A stretch of 64,000 nucleotides of DNA, taken from positions 62,001 through 126,000 of the forward strand of contig NZ_VSZO01000007.1 in the NCBI RefSeq assembly GCF_008312935.1, in the 5' to 3' direction. Source of the stretch: Roseiconus lacunae (GTDB lineage: Bacteria; Planctomycetota; Planctomycetia; Pirellulales; Pirellulaceae). The notes under the pieces are model-generated. The model was given only the letters and a program-made list of their open reading frames with translations, was not told where the DNA came from and did not search any database. The translations under genes were made by a program, and so were the position numbers. Below, in pieces: positions 26,801 to 35,184 of the stretch (its first letter is position 1; each line of letters begins with the position of its first letter).

Positions 26801-28669
26801 GACCTCCTCAATTTGACGACCGAGGCGTTTGCTCAATCGTGTATTGCGGCGAGGATCGGATAGCCATGCCGCCAAGTACGGTGTTGTCGCGAACAGCCGA
26901 TCGCAATCGTGCAATGATGAATCCATGGTGAAGGCCTGCTTCGCGATGGATTCGATCATTTTCGTCAGGCGGCGCGAGACATCGGGCGATGAAGCGATAC
27001 TGCTAAACAGCTGGTCGTCGAGTTGACGCCGGAGCTGCAAAGCAGGTTCCAACTTTTTTCGTAGTTGACCATGGACTCGCAAGTCAACATGATGAGGGGC
27101 AGCCTGAAAGGGAATGCCCAGCCGATTGAGTCGCTGATGAGATTCCAATAGTGCTTGAAGCGGTTCGGGGCGCTGCCAGGTTGATGTCGTCTGGTATCGC
27201 CGCAGCATTGCCAGAAACTGTAAACGACCAAACGGAGTCGCATCACGAGTTCGATCAAGCTCTGTCAGCTTCCGAAGTGAATCTGGGTTGGGCTGCGAAA
27301 CGAAGTTTGCGATTTGAGTTTCGAGCTCTTGAGAGTCGTCGGGGGAAACAGCCCCCAGCAGGGTTGCAATGCCAAGTGATGGCACGGTAGCCGAATCGCT
27401 TGCGAATGGCGAGCGACCGGAAAGAATGGCGTTTGTTTTTGAAAGCACCGGGGTGATGGGAAGCACTGCGATACGGTTTTCGATCTGGAAAAATCGTTGG
27501 GTTAGTTCCCTTTCAATCGCTATCGCTTCTTGACGGTAGCCGATTCCGGCGGTTGCCAAGTGTTCGAGCCAAAGCAATTGATGCTCTAAATCTCGAAATT
27601 CGACTGGTTCGGCGCGATAGGCAGATCGCTGGCGCAGGCTTTGAAACGATTCCCATAGTTGATCAAGTTTGATGTCCGCGACAGTTGGTGCGGCCGGTTC
27701 ATGTTGATGTGCCAGCACTGACGACAGAGCTCCCGGCTCCAAACTTCGTGCAAGAACAAAATCGGTACCGTGACGACGTAATAGCAGAGGCGTTTGGTTG
27801 CTGTTGCGGTTCTGCGAGACCCATTCGCTAACTTCGTCGCCGACGTAGCTGCCGAGTTCTGTTAGAGAAATCCAGCCATCTTCCGAACGATCGGCGGCGC
27901 CAGCTAGACCCAAGTGAAAAAAGTGTCCGAATACGGAGGCTCGGAGGCCGGCCGACCGTCGCGAAAACTCATTGTCTTGGGAACTCATGATGACGGCAAC
28001 GTTGTCGCCTAAGGTGCCGTCATCGAATGCTTGCTGGAACGACTTTTGGAGCTCAGAGGAAAACGAATTCGCTTTGATGCCCAGGTTCCAATTCACTTGG
28101 AAGTGATTGCAGTCGAAAACGAGCAGCGTGTTCCTTTGAAGCTTACCGTTGGCAATGCATTTGATCAGTGCTTCAATCGGGATCCAGTCGGATACGGTTT
28201 TTTGAGATGCATCCGGAGGAATTAGGTACGCTTTCTTATTCCGCGTGACGCCATGAAGGTTCAACAAAACGATTAGCGGCTGGTCTGTCCACTGGCGATT
28301 GGCATGGTCAATTGAATGAGCGAATCGCTGCAAAAAATCGGACGCACTCCGAATTTGGTCATCGCCACCTTCGATCGACAGCGTTTGTCGATCGAGGGTG
28401 TTTAGCCGCTGGATGTCTTCGGCCGCCCAGCCAAGCGGTTGGACAGGCCATTGGTAAGTTGCGGGTGTAAAGACCAGCAACGGAGTTCTTTTGGGAACCA
28501 GCGTCAACAACCAAACAAAGCCCGCGAAGCAGGTCAGTGCGATACCGACCAAGATGGGCCAGAACCAACGAGCAACGCGTAATCGAAAAGAGCGTAGCGA
28601 CCGCGATCGCTCGACGCTTTCACCTTGCCAACGAGGTCGTGGCGTTGTTGAAGCGACTGTGTCTGACAT
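23861..28669 (-). CDS. Giant membrane-anchored caspase-fold / VWA protein in T6SS locus
   Basis: A 1602-aa protein with a basic N-terminus, one membrane helix (about 36-58) and a very large exported part. Residues ~80-310 have a caspase/metacaspase (C14) fold. His139 is in LIVLLNLHG and Cys187 in LLVFDCNH, matching the His-Gly and Asp-Cys positions of the catalytic dyad. It is followed by VAVIMSSQDNEFS and an EF-hand-like loop (D260-E271, DRSEDGWISLTE). A long helical region follows to about 900, then beta-rich segments. A von Willebrand A domain at about 1023-1245 has the metal-binding DGSAS at 1033-1037 and ITDGQD. More beta domains complete the C-terminus. It is paralogous to the 1674-aa product encoded two genes upstream. 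Function is unknown; placement inside the T6SS block suggests a structural or regulatory part of that machine. Confidence 0.8.
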   Translation of the reverse strand: MSDTVASTTPRPRWQGESVERSRSLRSFRLRVARWFWPILVGIALTCFAGFVWLLTLVPKRTPLLVFTPATYQWPVQPLGWAAEDIQRLNTLDRQTLSIEGGDDQIRSASDFLQRFAHSIDHANRQWTDQPLIVLLNLHGVTRNKKAYLIPPDASQKTVSDWIPIEALIKCIANGKLQRNTLLVFDCNHFQVNWNLGIKANSFSSELQKSFQQAFDDGTLGDNVAVIMSSQDNEFSRRSAGLRASVFGHFFHLGLAGAADRSEDGWISLTELGSYVGDEVSEWVSQNRNSNQTPLLLRRHGTDFVLARSLEPGALSSVLAHQHEPAAPTVADIKLDQLWESFQSLRQRSAYRAEPVEFRDLEHQLLWLEHLATAGIGYRQEAIAIERELTQRFFQIENRIAVLPITPVLSKTNAILSGRSPFASDSATVPSLGIATLLGAVSPDDSQELETQIANFVSQPNPDSLRKLTELDRTRDATPFGRLQFLAMLRRYQTTSTWQRPEPLQALLESHQRLNRLGIPFQAAPHHVDLRVHGQLRKKLEPALQLRRQLDDQLFSSIASSPDVSRRLTKMIESIAKQAFTMDSSLHDCDRLFATTPYLAAWLSDPRRNTRLSKRLGRQIEEVVSLIDGTAVVAKEVCNDDSQDETSALNDLRRQHQAIVELLQHEVRLATKACDQNQSGMVDRIDALLDVPTLDFEQRSKLRSGRRNLAIRCEQSPHDQSSDNSERPTRNDYIAWINSLSRHPLDAILDKGFLHGEQVTGDPVPFAQWIDTQTRRSQTHDSLAGRLAELNAIALRARIAAPVWYPSIDNNPIEQLLKVNVQSLLVWHGEQTLIDFWGNMGTGQSYFYAAVTAFADASTKLDRMTINREIPEAIEIKSLRERLHNGNQALRNWVRPSVKRAIQIDAHDTIRLNIMIECDTETKILPSGIASIRLKVDDAITGANIVADSQRVHLPASQESKSITFAPPASVTNTAAVQPTKASTIFRGHEFDAPLNIQTVGGVTIAARPEDSAISDIRVTAPSGGLSVGFVLDGSASMKERLAENVSKIDIAKETLQSLLLELAGRGETRASVHAFGHRVGWSTSVPLRIIERPAYVGRIPDNLHPSNDIECLHQLRHLSVVEAQQVNAKVSQVEAWGQSPLYTAIKQSLLGFSTSAQGDNRHLIVITDGQDYEFKPEHNHDESQSNLDGIRQAWQMRDVPIHILGLGLDRVADAESVKEFEQLSHETGGQFFVLDSSTDLKVVLSQLLQSRRFEIENLSESQWPTYQRQLGSTVRLQIPDQSVHRFAVRVESDALRPMAEESVVLQGGESIQLYLDSDANQLFAFPFDQDVIRSVSLLNESGIPANQLLRVHRPRQSNRAVDFRVSLQTMAGASLKKFKATSRPQNIWVAIQPIDGQRQPIGGRYVFCDPIFEESRSVPVMKFRANQWPENATQATFEIYIDAARSNSPQTEGLSLDNPLESSSTVRFEPAKSTVTDLDPTTTLQCRISPKSLAHVTRIQLIVRCSDDPNRIEQWIVMPTDRSKQRPVRIERQYDPSLGIAVHMFEYEGNEQELIGLQFIASDRETKMRRSWRLPQHVLNIKLPPRGGLIPTGQALSNVVE

Positions 28670-28690
28670 TGAATCAGCCCCGACCTAGCG

Positions 28691-29713
28691 TCAATAGCGA
28701 GATGTATTTGAGGAAGGATCGGGCTTGGCTTGGTTGAACTCCTGGGGCAATTGAAAGCCGGTCGGAGCCCGGCCAGCGTGTCGATCCGACGCTGCCGGTG
28801 TCGGGGCCACACCAGATCCGATCGAATGAGACGAGATCGGCTGGCCAAATTCTAAGCCCTGGACTTGCTTAGCCATTGCGCGAGCGGCAGTCATCATATC
28901 GATCGGTTCTTGCTTGTTCTCGTCAACGGTGATGGATTTACCCACGTTAGGATGAAGCTCGTCTTCACCGAGAATAAGCCCCGCTCCCGGACCTTCGGTG
29001 GGAATGTTTTCAACGACTTCGCCGGGGACGCCGCCGCACTTGCAGATAACCAGGCGCGCATTCCGGCGGATGCGGGCCGACGATTCCATAAAACAGCCGC
29101 TCTCATCGCGTTCATAAGCCATCTGGTAAAGCTTTTGTAACAACTTCGTTGTGCAGCAACTGTTCTCTTTGCAGCTCTGGCAGCACCCACCGATTGAATC
29201 TTGTAAACCTCGAACGACTTCATAGCGAATTTGCTCGTTACAATCTTCCAATGCTGCTAGCAAGGCATCTTCATTGTCCGGATAGCATTCGCCGCAACCA
29301 AGACTGGCCAAGTAGCGAATTGCTTTCGCTTTTTGTGGGGCTTGATCTTCTTCCGCCTTTGCTTTTGCGGCCGCTTGCACTGCCGGACTGGCGCTCGGCT
29401 CAAGATTGGCCGGATCGGTAATGGACTTTATCGGTGGCTTTGGTTCGAGTCCTGGAAAGCGGGAACCCAAGCGATTGCGTACACATAGGGTTGTTTTCTG
29501 GACGCCACCAAATACCAGATCGAGACCGAGGAACTTAGGAAGCGTCATTGCCGGAGGTGCCGGTGCTGCGACGGCAACAATGGTTGCCCCACCCGCCTGT
29601 GCGGATGCGGGTGGCGCCGGCGGGGTTGCCGATGGAACCGTCGCGCAGCCAAGACAGCTAAGGCCCAATACGACCAACATCCAATTCAATAGGCCATCGC
29701 GACGCTGGGTCAT
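28691..29713 (-). CDS. Cys-rich HEAT-like putative lipoprotein
   Basis: A 340-aa protein lying between the two giant caspase-fold genes, 21 bases from the downstream one. The ATG at 29713 gives MTQRRDGLLNWMLVVLGLSCLGCATVP, a signal with cysteines at 20 and 23 that looks like a lipoprotein signal, although the lipobox is not classical. A Pro/Ala linker follows. Residues ~140-235 form helical HEAT-like repeats with a striking cysteine set (LGCGECYPDNED, then a GGCCQSC and SCC group, and ICKCGG), about ten Cys that could bind a metal or form disulfides. The C-terminal 80 residues are low complexity. The open frame extends to a TTG at 29743. If lipidated, it would be the only lipoprotein in this T6SS region, where TssJ is missing. 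Confidence 0.7.
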   Translation of the reverse strand: MTQRRDGLLNWMLVVLGLSCLGCATVPSATPPAPPASAQAGGATIVAVAAPAPPAMTLPKFLGLDLVFGGVQKTTLCVRNRLGSRFPGLEPKPPIKSITDPANLEPSASPAVQAAAKAKAEEDQAPQKAKAIRYLASLGCGECYPDNEDALLAALEDCNEQIRYEVVRGLQDSIGGCCQSCKENSCCTTKLLQKLYQMAYERDESGCFMESSARIRRNARLVICKCGGVPGEVVENIPTEGPGAGLILGEDELHPNVGKSITVDENKQEPIDMMTAARAMAKQVQGLEFGQPISSHSIGSGVAPTPAASDRHAGRAPTGFQLPQEFNQAKPDPSSNTSRY

Positions 29714-29901
29714 TCGTCTCGTTGCTGCAGTGTGAAAGGTCAACCTGCCTCGATCGTTTCGGGTTGTCGAGGTCCATCAAGCCGTATCGGTCGATTCGAT
29801 CAATGCATTTAAGAGATCCGGTGAAACCGTTAGAGTCGCTGGCGATGTGTAGAAAGGAATTTATGCTGGCAACCGTCGAGGTGAATGATAAGCAAGGCGA
29901 G

Positions 29902-32900
29902 TTATGGTAGCGTCACATCCGTGATGACTGTCGAAGGCGAGGGCTTGAGCTCAATCGACTGTTCGACCAAGTGAACGCGGTTTCGTATCACGGCTCGGAC
30001 CATCAACGTGTATTTACCGGGATTTAAACCGGCCAGTTGATAGGTTCCATTGGGCATCGAGCGTGTTTTGGTAGGTTTTCCAGCTGACGACTTCGCCATC
30101 GGGTTTGCATCCGTACCTGTGACCACCGTGATTTCGGCATCGGGGACGGGCTTTCCGTGAAACTGAACCAGTCCCCGCACCGCGATCTGTGCAGGAGGAG
30201 TTGCAGTGGATTGGTTTTCGGCAGTCACATCAATGCTGACCGGAAAGGGTTTGCCGACATTGCCGACTTCGTCGACTCCGCGGACGAGTAACGTTTGCGG
30301 TGTTACATCCGCAGGCAACTTGATCGCGAGATCCCATCGTCGGAGGGACTTCCTGATCGCAGCGATCGTTGGACCGGCCTTCGGGAAGGCCCCCGATCCA
30401 TCCTGGTCAAGCACGGCCTCGATTCGCTGGACGCCCGAACCGCGATCGAAACCCCATACGTCGAGATGGAATTCCTTCCCCGCGATTGGCAATGTATTAG
30501 GACTAGCGGGCTCTGCCGGGCCTACGATCGGAGCTTCGCCGTCGATGTAAAGCGGTAGCGGTGCATAGGTATGGAACGTAGGTCCCACCCGAACTCGACC
30601 GGCGACATTGATGGACAGATTTTCTAGTCTCGATGTCGGGAGGGTGAATACGAAATCGTTGACGTTTGCCTTGATCGAAAGTCTTCCGTCGGCGGAGGCT
30701 TTCATTAAGGCCACATCAACCTGTCGGTCACTGTAGGATCGAACTCGTGACTCTGGATCAGGGACCCCATCCTTGTTGAGGTCCAAGCCGACTTCGACAA
30801 AGTCGTTGGCGTTTTCAAATCGACCAACCGGCATGTTTAGCTTTGCCGTGACTTGAAGATGATCCGTCGCCGGTAAAACGTTCCGTTGTGATAGCGATTG
30901 AAGCTGCATTTCCAACAAATCGGTTCGTTCGGTAACTGAACCATCGAGATTGCATTGCACGTCGAAGACGAATGCCCGCGGAAAGCCGTCCACGTCAACG
31001 AACAGACGCACCGTTTCACGATTGACTGATGGCAATTCGAGGAACATTCGATCTGCCGGATGGCTTTTTGTGACGAGCCCGCTAAGTTTGCCGCGTAGTT
31101 GTTCAGACACATTGGCGAGACGGCAGGAGATGTTCACAGGCCCCACGGCAGGGAGCTCTTGCGGATCAGATGCTGCGACGTCAACGACAATACGGTTGCG
31201 TCCGCTATCGAATGCAACATTCAGTCCCAGGTATCGACGTGGACGCTGGACGGCAAAACTGATTCGGCGGAGTGTCTGTTGACCGGATGAAGTGTCTTTC
31301 AAAACAACGACGAGTCCATTGGTGATCGACACGGACGAATCCGGCGTCTTTTCCGGGGGGGCCTTTGGTGCTTCCTTCGGTGCCGGTGGAGCGGCGTAAA
31401 TGGGCGTCCCTCGCGTATCGAGCTTGTATGTGGACGTGAACAGTTTTTCTCCGGCAAATTTCAGCCATTCGGACTGCCAGTTGTCACCATCAAGAGGTTG
31501 AGAAATTGAATAACAACTCAGTTCAATCTCTTTTGGGGCGGCAGCTCCGGCGATCAATCCAAACTTCAAATCTTGAAGACGATTAGGAAAAGGCAGCACG
31601 CCTAGCTCGGGGCCATCAGAGACGGTTCGATGGGATCCATCGTCGATGACGAGTTCCGCGACTGGTAGCTTGGCCGCGATATGTTGACTCAGCAATAACG
31701 TTGTCGTGTCGATTAGGCCACCCGATTTCGACGTCGCATACCAATCAAAGTGCACCGGCATCGTTGACGTCGCGAGCGCTTCGCGGGAGAGTTTGGCTTC
31801 TAAACGAACTGTGTCTCGAGCTTCCAATACGATTGGCTCGGTCTGCGGTGTCCCCAGAGGTGTCGACGATGATTGCCAAGTAATCGCTGCCCGTGTGTCA
31901 TCGGAAGGATCGATTCTCGACACGTCTACCGAAAGACGTTCCGGATCAAAATCTGCCGACAGCACCAGTGATAAAGTTTGATCGGTGGGGTTGGTGATCT
32001 CGAAACTGAATTGCTGGGTCGGTTGATATTGCAGGTCGATTTCCTCAACACCTGTTATTTGCGGGATGGCGATGTCCTCTGATGCGAGCAAATCGGCGAT
32101 TCGCCGTACATCTGCATCATTGACGGCACTCCCCTGAATCGTATCGCTTTGCCATTGGCGTCTGAGTTGCCAACACATGGTTGATCGCAAGCGATCTGGC
32201 ATGGAGAGAGTTTGAACGTTCAGTTCCGAAAACCGCCATGAATCACTGGGGGCAAGAAATCGCAATGCGATTTCTTGGTCAGTGATCTCACGCCCGTCGA
32301 TCGGTTCTGTTGACAGTTCTGTGACCAGTGAGTCATAAAAGAGCGTGAGTGATTGTTCAAACTGATCGATCAGACTTTGGCGTTGTTGAACAGCATTCTC
32401 CTCGCCATCGGAGCGTATAAACTCAGTCAATGCGTCGTGCTGATCTTGCATGTTGCCAATCACGCTGGCAAAACCACTTTGGTCGGGCCCCCGATGAAGA
32501 GTCAGCGCGATTGATGCATAGCGGGTCAAAAGTGATGTGCGTCTTAAGACTAATTCAAGACTTGGTGTGGCTTCATGATTCATCGTCAGGGAAGACTCGA
32601 GATCCGCCAATTCAAATATTCGAAACTGTTCCTTCGCGACTTGTTCAATGAGTCGATATAGCTTGAAGCGTACCGTTGACGATAGGAACGGCGTGCGAAG
32701 CAATTGCCATGCCTTCATCGCAGAAGACTTGCTGGGGGGGGATTGGGCTAGTCGGTTTGCCGCTTGATCTCCGAGCTTCGAATCAACTTCATCGAGGTCA
32801 CGAAGTACCTTCGCCATCGCAGCTTCTAAGTCTTGATCCAAGGCGGAATCTGGTTCACGAGTGATCTTGGCAAGATGGTCTGCTGATTCCACCAGCTCTT

Positions 32901-34926
32901 CGAGCGTTTCGGCCATCGTTTTCGACAGCGATGACGTACCGACTGCTTGAAAATAGAAGGGCAGACGATAGATGGCTTGGTCGCGTGCCTCTAAAGCTTG
33001 CGACACCAAGTGATTTCTATCGATCGCGTTTTGGTAGAGCTCCAATGCGGAGTTCATCAAGATTTTTGCGTTTGGCTCTGAACAGGCGGTGCTATTGGAT
33101 CGTAATTGCCGGGCCGCAAAGTTGCGTCGCGCATCCGCTTGCTCGACCAGTTGTCGCCCCCAACCATTGTGCAGGTAATCCAGCGCGGCGGCACGTTCAC
33201 CGATGAGACACGCCAGCGAGCTGACTTGAACCGTCTCCCAGTCGAATACCGGATGATCGTAAAGCCACTTGATCCAGCGAAGTTCCTGGTACCGGTCGCA
33301 ATCTGTTGTCCAATTTGCCTTCATCCATGTTTCGAGCAATTTTCGATCCTGCCATCGAATCGCCCGCTCCAATCCAGGAAGATCAACGGTGTGATCCTGT
33401 TTTCCGGATTGCTCGATGATCGACAACAGAGTCAATCGGTCCGTTGTAACGGAAGGCAAGACGCTCTCGTTCGTTGCTACTGGACTGAATAGCGAATCGA
33501 GTAAAGCGTTCTTGTTGTCGTCATGCGTGGGGGCCTCTGATGCTCTGACAAGTTTTGCCAAGCGTGCCGCGGCAGTTTCACTCTGCAACCGGGATCCAAA
33601 GAATAGTTGTTGTTCGAGTGAAATTAGTTCCTGTTGCAACTCCCGAAGCAAATGAGGTCGGCGGGTAATCGCTTTTGTGTAGCCGGTGTCGTGCCGAGAA
33701 TGCGGGTGAACCAGCGCCCAAGCTTTAGAAAGTTGTGAGATCTGGTTTGGACCGACCGCTGACGCACTTTTCGGCGACTTGGGCGAATGCGATTTAGCAC
33801 CTTGTGCATTCTCGTTCGGCGAGGCGGGTTCCGCCGACGGATTGGCACTGTCTGCAGACACCAAGGTCACGTCAATCCTGCGACTCGTGCCGGGGGCGAC
33901 GTCTGCATCAGGCAACACAAGCGTTTCGAGACTTCCTCGGTTTCGGTCTGCAGTTTTATTTTCGAACAGTTTGCTTGGGGTCCAACTTTGTTTCGCGTTC
34001 GCTTCGGAGACGGCGAGAAGTGTCGCGTTTTGCTGAATTGTTTCGCCACCGCCCCAGATCAGAAAAGGTGTCTGAGTTTGGGACTTTTCAGAAGATACTT
34101 CGACCCACTTTTGGACGTTTGCAGAGGTAAAAGTCGTAAGCTCATCGATCGTTAGATGACCGTCAGTGTTTGCGTCGGCCGCCCCGGCGACGGCGCCGGC
34201 AAAGAACATACCGAAGACACTCCGTTGGACTGCGGTCTCTACATGTACCGATTGTTTCGGCGAATGAGAGCAGTACACCCAAAGTGATCGGTCACCGGTC
34301 CGGTGGACCGCGTCGGTAACGAGTTGGAGAAACGAATCCGAGATGACACCCAGCCTTGGCGAATATTCGATCGATCCGCCATACAAGACGATCAGCTTTT
34401 CACCCGCACTTGAACTGGCGATCTGTCCTAATAGTTCGCGAATCGAGAGACTACCGCGTTCAGGTTCATCGTGATCAAAATCGTCGCATAGAAGCACCGC
34501 TTCGCCGTTTAGCGTGGTGCCTTGCGCGGCAATGCACATCACGAGGCGATCGGAGGATCGCAGCGATTGTTCTTGAAGACGCTTTCCCAATCGAGACGCT
34601 GAGTCTTTTGATTGAAGAAGCGATGCCCAGTCGGAAATATTCCACGTATCGATGGAAGCTAAGTCGCTGAAGTCTTGTTCGGCAAAGCGAACGATCGGTA
34701 GATCGATTGAATCGGTGGCACTGTTGCGCACCAGTACCAGATGGGTCTGCGGCGAAAAGAACGGTGGGAACAGTAGCCAAGTCAGTCCCGCAATTAGCAA
34801 GAGCAAGACAGTGGCAATCGCGATTCGAACGAACGCATGGATGGCGCGGGTATGGCTACGCTTAGGCGCAGGTTGTTGCCATGAAGGATGCGATTGGGAA
34901 GGGTGTTGCATCTGCAAGCCAAGCAT
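29902..34926 (-). CDS. Giant membrane-anchored pseudo-caspase with C-terminal Ig-like domain
   Basis: A 1674-aa paralog of the 1602-aa protein. A basic N-terminal tail and one helix (about 34-53, FVRIAIATVLLLLIAGLTWLLF) precede a caspase-like fold. Aligned on shared blocks (LIVLYGG opposite LLVFDCN; FGMFFAGAVAGAAD opposite FGHFFHLGLAGAAD), the catalytic His is Gln135 and the catalytic Cys is Gly183, so it should not be a protease. A good EF-hand loop follows (D251-E262, DANTDGHLTIDE). Then comes a long helical region, beta domains, a DLNKDGVPDPE calcium-type motif and a C-terminal carboxypeptidase-regulatory-like beta domain (about 1575-1674, GKPVPDAEITV ... GTYQLAGLNPGKYTL). I saw no VWA domain. 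I use the ATG at 34926; the frame extends to a TTG at 34947 and there is another ATG at 34911. Confidence 0.78.
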   Translation of the reverse strand: MLGLQMQHPSQSHPSWQQPAPKRSHTRAIHAFVRIAIATVLLLLIAGLTWLLFPPFFSPQTHLVLVRNSATDSIDLPIVRFAEQDFSDLASIDTWNISDWASLLQSKDSASRLGKRLQEQSLRSSDRLVMCIAAQGTTLNGEAVLLCDDFDHDEPERGSLSIRELLGQIASSSAGEKLIVLYGGSIEYSPRLGVISDSFLQLVTDAVHRTGDRSLWVYCSHSPKQSVHVETAVQRSVFGMFFAGAVAGAADANTDGHLTIDELTTFTSANVQKWVEVSSEKSQTQTPFLIWGGGETIQQNATLLAVSEANAKQSWTPSKLFENKTADRNRGSLETLVLPDADVAPGTSRRIDVTLVSADSANPSAEPASPNENAQGAKSHSPKSPKSASAVGPNQISQLSKAWALVHPHSRHDTGYTKAITRRPHLLRELQQELISLEQQLFFGSRLQSETAAARLAKLVRASEAPTHDDNKNALLDSLFSPVATNESVLPSVTTDRLTLLSIIEQSGKQDHTVDLPGLERAIRWQDRKLLETWMKANWTTDCDRYQELRWIKWLYDHPVFDWETVQVSSLACLIGERAAALDYLHNGWGRQLVEQADARRNFAARQLRSNSTACSEPNAKILMNSALELYQNAIDRNHLVSQALEARDQAIYRLPFYFQAVGTSSLSKTMAETLEELVESADHLAKITREPDSALDQDLEAAMAKVLRDLDEVDSKLGDQAANRLAQSPPSKSSAMKAWQLLRTPFLSSTVRFKLYRLIEQVAKEQFRIFELADLESSLTMNHEATPSLELVLRRTSLLTRYASIALTLHRGPDQSGFASVIGNMQDQHDALTEFIRSDGEENAVQQRQSLIDQFEQSLTLFYDSLVTELSTEPIDGREITDQEIALRFLAPSDSWRFSELNVQTLSMPDRLRSTMCWQLRRQWQSDTIQGSAVNDADVRRIADLLASEDIAIPQITGVEEIDLQYQPTQQFSFEITNPTDQTLSLVLSADFDPERLSVDVSRIDPSDDTRAAITWQSSSTPLGTPQTEPIVLEARDTVRLEAKLSREALATSTMPVHFDWYATSKSGGLIDTTTLLLSQHIAAKLPVAELVIDDGSHRTVSDGPELGVLPFPNRLQDLKFGLIAGAAAPKEIELSCYSISQPLDGDNWQSEWLKFAGEKLFTSTYKLDTRGTPIYAAPPAPKEAPKAPPEKTPDSSVSITNGLVVVLKDTSSGQQTLRRISFAVQRPRRYLGLNVAFDSGRNRIVVDVAASDPQELPAVGPVNISCRLANVSEQLRGKLSGLVTKSHPADRMFLELPSVNRETVRLFVDVDGFPRAFVFDVQCNLDGSVTERTDLLEMQLQSLSQRNVLPATDHLQVTAKLNMPVGRFENANDFVEVGLDLNKDGVPDPESRVRSYSDRQVDVALMKASADGRLSIKANVNDFVFTLPTSRLENLSINVAGRVRVGPTFHTYAPLPLYIDGEAPIVGPAEPASPNTLPIAGKEFHLDVWGFDRGSGVQRIEAVLDQDGSGAFPKAGPTIAAIRKSLRRWDLAIKLPADVTPQTLLVRGVDEVGNVGKPFPVSIDVTAENQSTATPPAQIAVRGLVQFHGKPVPDAEITVVTGTDANPMAKSSAGKPTKTRSMPNGTYQLAGLNPGKYTLMVRAVIRNRVHLVEQSIELKPSPSTVITDVTLP

Positions 34927-35184
34927 TCTGCTGCAACCAAATACCAAACCGGCAAGCCAGTCGAATGGTGCGAAGGGAGGACGAATCGATAGACACGCTT
35001 GGTCGTCTTCGACCGACCGCAGGTCCTACGCCTGTGATTCTCTTTGGTGATGCGATGCGGCAAACTTAACTTCGGTGACTTTAACGTTTGCACCTATTTT
35101 TACGGGAGATAGCGATCGGCGGCACTTGTCTCGTCAAGGTCAAATTCAGGGATTGGACGCATGTAGAAAGGTGGAGACGAAGCA

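Noticed and set aside
33787..34155. A plus-strand frame of 122 codons within the pseudo-caspase gene
   Set aside because: It is antisense to a well-supported long coding frame with no homologous pattern.
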